64,000 nucleotides of DNA, from assembly GCF_002005565.1 (NCBI RefSeq), contig NZ_BDJC01000021.1, forward strand, positions 42,402 through 106,401. The letters run 5' to 3'. Both the position numbers and the translations under genes were made by a program. Below the pieces are notes generated by a model, which worked only from the letters and a program-made list of their open reading frames with translations, did not search any database and was not told the DNA's origin. Position 1 is the stretch's first letter. Each line of letters opens with the position of its first letter. The stretch comes from Streptomyces sp. JHA26. Its GTDB lineage: Bacteria > Actinomycetota > Actinomycetes > Streptomycetales > Streptomycetaceae. Shown piece after piece: positions 53,538 through 64,000 of the stretch.

Positions 53538-54467
53538 GTGGATCCCGAATCCACCGTCACCACCTGCTACCGCCATCCCGCGGTCGAGTGTCGTGTCCGC
53601 TGCACCCGCTGCGACCGTTTCATCTGTCCCGACTGCATGCACGAGGCCGCGGTGGGCCACCACTGCCCGGAGTGCGTGAAGGAGGGCGCGCGGTCGGTCC
53701 GCCGGGCCCGGACGATCGCCGGCGGGCGGGTCTCGGCGACGCCCGTCGTGACCTGCGCCCTGATCGCGCTGAACGTCCTCGCGTACCTGGGTGAGCTGGT
53801 GCGGCCGGAGATCGTGGACCGGTTCTCGATGGTCGGCGCGCGCCTGGTCGGGCCGGACGGGGGCCACTACGTCTACCAGAGCGTGTTCCCCGGGGACTTC
53901 CGCGCCGAGGGTGTCGTCGCCGGCGAGTGGGAGCGGATGCTCACCAGCGCCTTCCTGCACCTGGAGCCCACCGAGGGCACGTTCGGCCTCCTGCACATCG
54001 TGCTGAACATGGCCGGCCTGTGGCAGCTGGGCCGGGTGGTGGAGCCGGTGCTCGGCCGGATCCGGTACGCCGTCCTGTACGTGCTGGCGGCGCTCGGCGG
54101 TTCCGTCCTGGAGCTGCTCCTGTCCGACCCCGCCCGGTCGTCGGTCGGCGCGTCGGGCGCGATCTTCGGTCTCGGGGCCGCGTACTACGTCCTGGCGCGG
54201 CGGCTGGGCGCCGACATGGCGCCGGTCAACCGTTTCCTGGCGTTCCTGCTGCTGTGGCTGCTGGTCTCCGCCGGGCTGACCTCGTGGCAGGGCCATCTGG
54301 GCGGCCTGCTGGTGGGCGGGGCGGTGGCCGCGGCGTTCGCGTACGCGCCCCGTGACGGGCGCCGGACGCTGGTGCAGGCGGGTGCGTGCGCGGGCGTGGT
54401 GGTGCTGCTGGCGGTGTCGGCGGCGGTCAAGGTATCGGAAATGACAGGTGGAGGTATTCCCCAGTGA
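53538..54467 (+). CDS. Rhomboid family intramembrane serine protease with N-terminal zinc finger
   Basis: A 309-residue membrane protease. The first 45 residues form a B-box-like zinc finger (CYRHPAVECRVRCTRCDRF, CPDCMHEAAVGHHCPEC), common in actinobacterial rhomboids. Six or seven hydrophobic helices follow; the nucleophile Ser206 is in SSVGASGAIFGLG and the catalytic His253 in WQGHLGGLLVG. It cleaves membrane-anchored substrates within the bilayer. GTG 53538 follows AGGAG by 7 nt. The stop overlaps the chitosanase start by 4 nt. Confidence 0.92.
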   Translation: MDPESTVTTCYRHPAVECRVRCTRCDRFICPDCMHEAAVGHHCPECVKEGARSVRRARTIAGGRVSATPVVTCALIALNVLAYLGELVRPEIVDRFSMVGARLVGPDGGHYVYQSVFPGDFRAEGVVAGEWERMLTSAFLHLEPTEGTFGLLHIVLNMAGLWQLGRVVEPVLGRIRYAVLYVLAALGGSVLELLLSDPARSSVGASGAIFGLGAAYYVLARRLGADMAPVNRFLAFLLLWLLVSAGLTSWQGHLGGLLVGGAVAAAFAYAPRDGRRTLVQAGACAGVVVLLAVSAAVKVSEMTGGGIPQ

Positions 54468-55366
54468 AACGTGCCGGTGTGCTGCTTCTCGCGGCCGTCC
54501 CCGTGATCGCCACGGGGGTGTACTTCCTCATGCCGACGGACTCGGCCGACGCCCCGGTCGCTCCGCCGGTGGCCGCCGCCCAGTCGGCCCGCGAGGACGC
54601 CAAGAGCCGGGCCGAGCAGGAGCGGGAGGCGGACGACGAGCTGATCGCCGACCTGCCGCCGGGGCTGGCCGCCCCGGCGAAGAAGGAGCTGGCGCAGCAG
54701 CTGGTGTCCAGCGCCGAGAACTCGACGACCGACTGGCGCAGCGCCTACGGCACCATCGAGGATCTCGGGCAGGGTGACGGCTACACCGCGGGGATCATCG
54801 GTTTCTGCACCGGCACCCACGATCTACTCGCCCTGGTCGAGCACTACACCGAGGACCACCCGGACAACGGTCTGGCGAAGTACCTGCCGGCCCTGCGCGA
54901 GGTCGACGGCACCGACTCCCACGAGGGCCTCGATCCCGGTTTCACGGCCGCCTGGGAGGCGGAGGCGAGGCTCCCCGCGTTCCGCAAGGCGCAGGAGGAG
55001 GAGCGCGACCGGGTCTACTTCCAGCCGTCGGTGCGCCTGGCCAAGCTGGACGGGCTCGGCACGCTGGGTCAGTTCGTCTACTTCGACGCGATGGTCTTCC
55101 ACGGCCCCGACAGCGACGCGGACGGCTTCTACAGCCTGCGCGAGCGTGCGATGAAGAAGGCGAAGACGCCGGCCGACGGCGGGTCCGAGAAGGCCTACCT
55201 GGACGCGTTCCTCGACGTCCGGCGCGAGGCGATGCTGGCCAAGCGGCCGGACATCGACACCTCCCGCGTCGACACGGCCCAGCGCCGGTTCCTGAAGGCC
55301 GGGAACCTGGACCTGAGGACGCCGCTGGTGTGGGAGATGTACGGGGACACCTACAAGCTGCCCTGA
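54464..55366 (+). CDS. Membrane-anchored GH46 chitosanase with altered catalytic site
   Basis: A 300-residue family 46 chitosanase. GTG 54464 overlaps the rhomboid stop (GTGA) and follows GGAGGT by 8 nt. The N-terminus is a signal or anchor (KRAGVLLLAAVPVIATGVYF) and a charged linker to residue 70. The GH46 domain has the conserved VSSAENSTTDWRSAYG with the catalytic Glu85, YTAGIIGFCTGTHDLL, and LGQFVYFDAMVFHG; the closing FLKAGNLDLRTPLVWEMYGD fits. In known GH46 enzymes the general base Asp lies in a DGRGYTAG motif; here it is Gln103 (GQGDGYTAG), with an Asp two residues on. It hydrolyses glucosamine polymers if active. Confidence 0.88.
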   Translation: MKRAGVLLLAAVPVIATGVYFLMPTDSADAPVAPPVAAAQSAREDAKSRAEQEREADDELIADLPPGLAAPAKKELAQQLVSSAENSTTDWRSAYGTIEDLGQGDGYTAGIIGFCTGTHDLLALVEHYTEDHPDNGLAKYLPALREVDGTDSHEGLDPGFTAAWEAEARLPAFRKAQEEERDRVYFQPSVRLAKLDGLGTLGQFVYFDAMVFHGPDSDADGFYSLRERAMKKAKTPADGGSEKAYLDAFLDVRREAMLAKRPDIDTSRVDTAQRRFLKAGNLDLRTPLVWEMYGDTYKLP

Positions 55367-55375
55367 GCATGCGAC

Positions 55376-55415
55376 GGCGCCTGCCCATGGTCCGGTCGGG
55401 GACGGGGCAGGCGCC
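55376..55415. terminator. Bidirectional terminator between chitosanase and gltD
   Basis: GGCGCCTGCCC (55376-55386) pairs exactly with GGGCAGGCGCC (55405-55415); 18-nt loop, between convergent genes. Confidence 0.75.
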
Positions 55416-55467
55416 ATCAGTGTTCCGCACGCCTTTGTGCGGGACGACTGTGAGGCTGTTCCGGCCG

Positions 55468-56923
55468 TCAGACCGCCAGTGCGCGGTCCGTCGGGCGGAT
55501 CGGGGCCGGCAGGTCGCTGGCTCCGGTCAGGAAGCGGTCCGCGCCGCGTGCGGCGGAGCGGCCCTCGGCGATCGCCCAGACGATGAGCGACTGGCCGCGG
55601 CCGGCGTCACCGGCGACGAACACACCCGGCACATTGGTCTGGAAGTCGGCGTCCCGGGCGATGTTACCGCGTTCGTCGAGCTCCAGGCCGAACTGGTCGA
55701 CCAGGCCGTTCTCCCGGTCGGTGCCGGTGAAGCCCATGGCGAGGGTGACCAACTGGGCGGGGATCTTGCGCTCGGTGCCCGGCTTCGGGGTCAGCCTGCC
55801 GTCGACGAACTCGACCTCGCTCATGTGCAGCCACTGGACGTTGCCGTCCTCGTCGCCCTCGAAGTGGGTGGTGGAGACGGAGTAGACCCGCTCGCCGCCC
55901 TCCTCGTGGGCGCTCGTCACCTTGTAGAGCATCGGGAAGGTCGGCCACGGCTGCGAGACCGGGTTCCGCTCCTCGCCCGGCCGGGGCATGATCTCCAGCT
56001 GGGTGACGGAGGCCGCGCCCTGGCGGTGGGCGGTGCCCACGCAGTCGGCGCCGGTGTCGCCGCCGCCGATGACGACGACGTGCTTGCCCTCGGCCGTGAT
56101 CGGGGGCGTCACGAAGTCGCCCTCCTGGACCTTGTTGGCCAGCGGCAGGTACTCCATGGCCTGGTGGATGCCCTTGAGTTCCCGGCCGGGGACCGGCAGG
56201 TCGCGGGCGGTGGTGGCGCCGGCGGCGATGACGACGGCGTCGTAGCGCTTCTTCAGGTCGGTGGCCTTGAGGTCGCGGCCGATCTCGACGCCGGTGCGGA
56301 AGCGGGTGCCCTCCGCGCGCATCTGCTCGATGCGGCGGTTGATGTGCCGCTTCTCCATCTTGAACTCGGGGATGCCGTAGCGCAGCAGGCCGCCGATGCG
56401 GTCCGCGCGCTCGTAGACGGCGACGGTGTGGCCGGCCCGGGTGAGCTGCTGGGCGGCGGCCAGGCCCGCGGGGCCCGAGCCGATGACGGCGACGGTCTTG
56501 CCGGACAGGCGCTCGGGGATCTGCGGGGCGACGTCCCCGGTCTCCCACGCCTTGTCGATGATCGAGACCTCGACGTTCTTGATGGTGACCGGCGGCTGGT
56601 TGATGCCGAGCACGCACGCCGACTCGCACGGGGCCGGGCACAGGCGGCCGGTGAACTCCGGGAAGTTGTTGGTGGCGTGCAGGCGTTCCTGCGCCGCCGC
56701 CCAGTCCTCGCGGTAGGCGTAGTCGTTCCACTCGGGGATCAGGTTCCCGAGCGGGCAGCCGTTGTGGCAGAACGGGATGCCGCAGTCCATGCACCGGCTG
56801 GCCTGCTTGCTGATGATCGGCAGCAGGGAGCCGGGGACGTAGACCTCGTTCCAGTCCTTGACGCGTTCCTCGACGGGCCGGGTCTTGGCGACCTCGCGCC
56901 CGTGGTTCAGGAAGCCCTTGGGA

Positions 56924-56931
<8 letters not shown>
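55468..56931 (-). CDS. gltD: Glutamate synthase small subunit
   Basis: A 487-residue NADPH-dependent subunit that passes electrons to GltB. The iron-sulfur Cys cluster is [20 protein letters not shown], the FAD-binding motif is [20 protein letters not shown], and the NADPH motif is [35 protein letters not shown] closes the flavin fold. The ATG at 56931 overlaps the gltB stop by 8 nt, so translation is coupled. Confidence 0.97.
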
Positions 56932-61543
<4,612 letters not shown>

Positions 61544-61617
61544 CGGCTCTCCCGTCGTCGTCAGGTGGCATGGGGCAAGTGCCGAGGGACGACGTTGGCC
61601 CTCTGCGTGGGTGCAAA

Positions 61618-61655
61618 ATTTGATGCAGGTTACATGATGGAACGATTCTCGTTAA
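61618..61655 (-). promoter_or_regulatory. Possible GlnR-type site and promoter upstream of gltB
   Basis: On the minus strand TTAAC, CGTTC, GTAAC and CAAAT occur with exact 6-bp spacings. The last pair (GTAAC-n6-CAAAT) fits the GlnR half-box plan best; CGTTC fits poorly. TTAACG, 17 bp, TAACCT could be a weak promoter overlapping it. Nitrogen control of gltBD makes this plausible but unproven. Confidence 0.35.
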
Positions 61656-61880
61656 CCGGGATACTCCGTTCCACCATGCGGACATCGAAGGGTCTCGGCG
61701 GGGTACCGGATCCCGACGACAGAAGGGGGCGGGGGCCGTGACGAACAGATCGTTGCCCGTCGGCCCGGGGGCGGAGGGGGCGTCGCCGCCCTCTCCGCGC
61801 ATGCGCGCCGGGCGTCGTTGCCCGCGGCGCTTACGGCTCATGCCCGATGGCCACACACTCGAAACCAGTGAGTAACGACT
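61656..61880. other. Spacer between gltB and the VIT gene
   Basis: No gene is supported. It contains the upstream part of the gltB promoter region and GC-rich sequence; no further clear signal is visible. Confidence 0.5.
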
Positions 61881-61904
61881 ACTTATGCGGTCTGACGCAT
61901 AAGT
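61881..61904 (-). terminator. Hairpin after the VIT-family gene
   Basis: ACTTATGCG pairs with CGCATAAGT around GTCTGA; it starts 11 nt after the stop codon. The unusually AT-containing stem sits in otherwise GC-rich DNA. Confidence 0.7.
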
Positions 61905-61914
61905 TCGAGCCAGG

Positions 61915-62646
61915 TCATCCTACGGCCGTTCCGAACAGGCTGCCCAGGGCGTACGTCACACCGGCCGCCGCGCCACCGAGCACGAGCTGGCGCAGTCCGC
62001 TGTACCACCAGCTGCGCGCCGTCACCTTGGCCACCACCGCACCGCACAGGAACAGGCCGGCCAGCGCCAGCAGCACGGCGGGCCACAGCGCACCGGCGCC
62101 GAGCAGGAAGGGCAGGACGGGCAGCAGGGCGCCCAGGGCGAACGAACCGAACGACGACACGGCCGCGACCAGCGGCGACGGCAGGTCGCCGGGGTCGATG
62201 CCCAGCTCCTCGCGGGCGTGTATCTCCAGGGCCTGCTCGGGGTCGCGGGACAGCTGCCGGGCGACCTCGCGGGCGAGGGCGGGCTCGACGCCCCGCGCCT
62301 CGTAGAGGGCGGCCAGCTCGGCCTCCTCGTCCTGCGGGTGCTTCCTCAGCTCCCGGCGCTCCACGTCCAGCTCGGCCTCGACGAGTTCGCGCTGCGAGGC
62401 GACGGAGGTGTACTCGCCGGCGGCCATGGAGAAGGCGCCGGCGGCGAGGCCGGCGAGGCCGCTGAGCACGATGGTCTGCTGGCCGGCCGCCCCGCCGGCG
62501 ACGCCGGTCATCAGGGCGAGGTTGGAGACCAGGCCGTCCATGGCGCCGAAGACGGCGGGGCGCAGCCAGCCGCCGTTCACGTCGCGGTGCGTGTGGTTGT
62601 CGCGGTGCGCCTCGTGCAGCGACGCCTCGGTCTCGATGATGGCCAC
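61915..62646 (-). CDS. VIT family Fe/Mn transporter (CCC1-like)
   Basis: A 243-residue membrane protein of the VIT1/CCC1 family, which export or store iron and manganese. The first helix WLRPAVFGAMDGLVSNLALM has the diagnostic Asp of the family, followed by AAGAFSMAAGEYTSVASQRE. A cytoplasmic helical region with many Glu residues (VERRELRKHPQDEEAELAAL) forms the metal-binding domain. Three further helices close the protein. GTG 62646 follows GGGGGA. No iron box was seen upstream. Confidence 0.93.
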   Translation of the reverse strand: MAIIETEASLHEAHRDNHTHRDVNGGWLRPAVFGAMDGLVSNLALMTGVAGGAAGQQTIVLSGLAGLAAGAFSMAAGEYTSVASQRELVEAELDVERRELRKHPQDEEAELAALYEARGVEPALAREVARQLSRDPEQALEIHAREELGIDPGDLPSPLVAAVSSFGSFALGALLPVLPFLLGAGALWPAVLLALAGLFLCGAVVAKVTARSWWYSGLRQLVLGGAAAGVTYALGSLFGTAVG

Positions 62647-62903
62647 GGGTCCCCCAGCAGGTCTTTTTGGACGAGTTCTACTTTTCGACAACACCGAATG
62701 TACGCCGGTCATTTCCGCCTCGCCAGCAAGGAAAGGCTGTGCTTACCTGCGCTTTTGCCCTCCGGCGCTCATCCGTGATCTTGACTGCACATATGTCGAC
62801 CGGGTGACGCTGGGCCGTGTGAGGCTGCGCGGCGAGCCGGACCGGGGACAGTTCCGCAAAGGGCTGTGCGCCTCTTCGGGCGCCGCCTGAGAGGAGAGGC
62901 CGC

Positions 62904-64000
62904 ATGGCATCCACCGCCTGCATTCCCTCGGCCCCCGCCCCGGGGGACGCCGCCGGGCTCCGCGACCGGGCGCGCGGCGCGTTGCTCGGTCTGGCCGTCG
63001 GGGACGCCCTCGGGGCGCCGGCCGAGAACATGAAGCCCTCCGAGATCCGCGCCCGCTGGGGCCGCATCACGGGATACGTGACGGAGCGGCCGTCCGGCAC
63101 GGACGACACGGAGTACGCGATCTTCTCGGGGCTGCTGCTGGCCCGGCACGGCTCCGCGCTCACCGCGGCCCACGTGGAGGCGGCCTGGCACGAGTGGATC
63201 GCGGACCGGGAGGAGGGCCCGTTCCGGGGCGCGGGCTTCAGCGAGCGCGGCACCCTGGAGAACCTGCGCCGGGGGCTGGCCGCCCCCATCTCCGCCCAGC
63301 ACCGCCACGCCTGGAGCGACGGGCTGGCCATGCGGGCCGCGCCCCACGGCGTGTTCGCGGCCGGCCGTCCCGCCGAGGCGGCCCGGCTGGTGGCGGTGGA
63401 CGGCTCGGTCAGCCACGACGGCGAGGGCATCTACGGCGGCCAGGCGGTGGCCGCGGGTGTCGCGGCGGCGATGACGGGGGCCCCGGCCGTCGCGGTCGTG
63501 GCCTCGGCCCTGGCCGCCGTCCCGGAGGACTCCTGGACGGCCCGCTGTCTGCGCCGCGCGATGACGGCGGCCCACCTCGGCGAACGCGCGGTCCGCTCCG
63601 CGGTGGTCATCGGCGGCTACCCCTGGACCGACCTCGCTCCCGAGGCGGTCGCCCTCGCCTTCGGCGCGTACGCGGCGGCCGACGGGGACTTCACGGACGC
63701 GGTGCTCACGGCCGTGAACATGGGCCGCGACGCCGACACCACGGCGGCGGTGGCCGGTGCCCTGGCCGGCGCGGGCCGGGGCGTCTCCGCCATCCCGGCC
63801 GAGTGGGCCTCGGCCATCGGCCCGGCCCACGGCACCTGCCTGCCGGCGATGGCCGGACACCACGTGCTGGAGATCGCGGACCTGCTGGTGCCGGACGGCC
63901 GCCCCCGGGGGGCGATACCGCCGGGCCGGGGACCGCGGACCACTGCGCCCGGGCGCCCGGCGGGCACGTGCGGCGCGACGCCGTACCCGTGCCGGACGCC
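62904..64000 (+). CDS. ADP-ribosylglycohydrolase family protein (3' end beyond window)
   Basis: At least 365 residues of a DraG-type hydrolase that removes ADP-ribose from targets. The three metal-site regions are GALLGLAVGDALGAPAENMK (near residue 26), GTDDTEYAIFSG, and MGRDADTTAAVAGALAGAGRG toward the C-terminus; the conserved Asp residues of the di-magnesium site are intact. ATG 62904 follows GAGGAGAGG. After residue 330 the sequence turns Pro/Arg rich and remains open at the window end, so the final domain or stop is not seen. Confidence 0.9.
   Translation, partial: MASTACIPSAPAPGDAAGLRDRARGALLGLAVGDALGAPAENMKPSEIRARWGRITGYVTERPSGTDDTEYAIFSGLLLARHGSALTAAHVEAAWHEWIADREEGPFRGAGFSERGTLENLRRGLAAPISAQHRHAWSDGLAMRAAPHGVFAAGRPAEAARLVAVDGSVSHDGEGIYGGQAVAAGVAAAMTGAPAVAVVASALAAVPEDSWTARCLRRAMTAAHLGERAVRSAVVIGGYPWTDLAPEAVALAFGAYAAADGDFTDAVLTAVNMGRDADTTAAVAGALAGAGRGVSAIPAEWASAIGPAHGTCLPAMAGHHVLEIADLLVPDGRPRGAIPPGRGPRTTAPGRPAGTCGATPYPCRT

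Overview
The window is a piece of a Streptomyces chromosome. The reasons are GC above 70% with strongly GC-biased third codon positions, many GTG and TTG starts, and gene order that, as I remember it, matches S. coelicolor from about SCO1979 to SCO2026 (coaE, rpsA, hrpB, polA, the liv operon, an ANTAR regulator, tRNA-Leu, pyk, chorismate mutase, rhomboid, chitosanase, gltD, gltB). The organism was identified from sequence features only, without a database search.

Layout. 1-2330 is a Streptomyces regulatory module of WhiJ/AbaA type: an XRE/DUF5753 regulator (cut by the window start) diverges from an orphan HATPase, followed by two small proteins. 2483-10971 holds housekeeping and accessory single genes (DUF899, FUSC exporter, nucleotidyltransferase, proline iminopeptidase, family 5 uracil-DNA glycosylase, S4 RNA-binding protein, DoxX, methyltransferase, TPR protein). 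11018-14565 carries coaE, a PAC2 protein and rpsA with a clear promoter. 14729-27957 carries a methyltransferase, the helicase HrpB, a secreted lytic transglycosylase, a DUF4184 protein, polA, an FdhF/YdeP molybdoenzyme and a thioesterase. 27958-34563 is a leader region followed by a complete five-gene branched-chain amino acid ABC operon with an internal hairpin after the binding-protein gene and a strong terminator at its end.

34630-40959 is the most notable accessory locus: an operon of an SseB-like protein, a helical partner protein, a 1570-residue RHS-repeat polymorphic toxin with a type VII secretion-like N-terminus and a deaminase-like C-terminal toxin domain, and a candidate immunity gene overlapping the toxin stop by 4 nt. 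41110-44149 holds an ANTAR response regulator, tRNA-Leu(CAA), a decayed HTH/LAGLIDADG gene beside the tRNA, and pyruvate kinase. 44410-55366 holds a Tat-exported 5'-nucleotidase, a two-gene decarboxylase plus N-hydroxylase pair of siderophore type without the later pathway genes, aminopeptidase N, chorismate mutase, an ImmA-like HExxH protein, and a rhomboid protease translationally coupled to a membrane-anchored GH46 chitosanase that lacks the usual catalytic Asp. 55468-61543 is gltD and gltB (glutamate synthase). The window ends with a VIT-family metal transporter and a DraG-type ADP-ribosylglycohydrolase still open at base 64000.

Functional links. rpsA, coaE and polA are core information and cofactor genes. 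The liv operon and gltBD are both nitrogen-metabolism units. The RHS locus, the decayed tRNA-adjacent gene and the decarboxylase/hydroxylase pair are the parts most likely to vary between strains.
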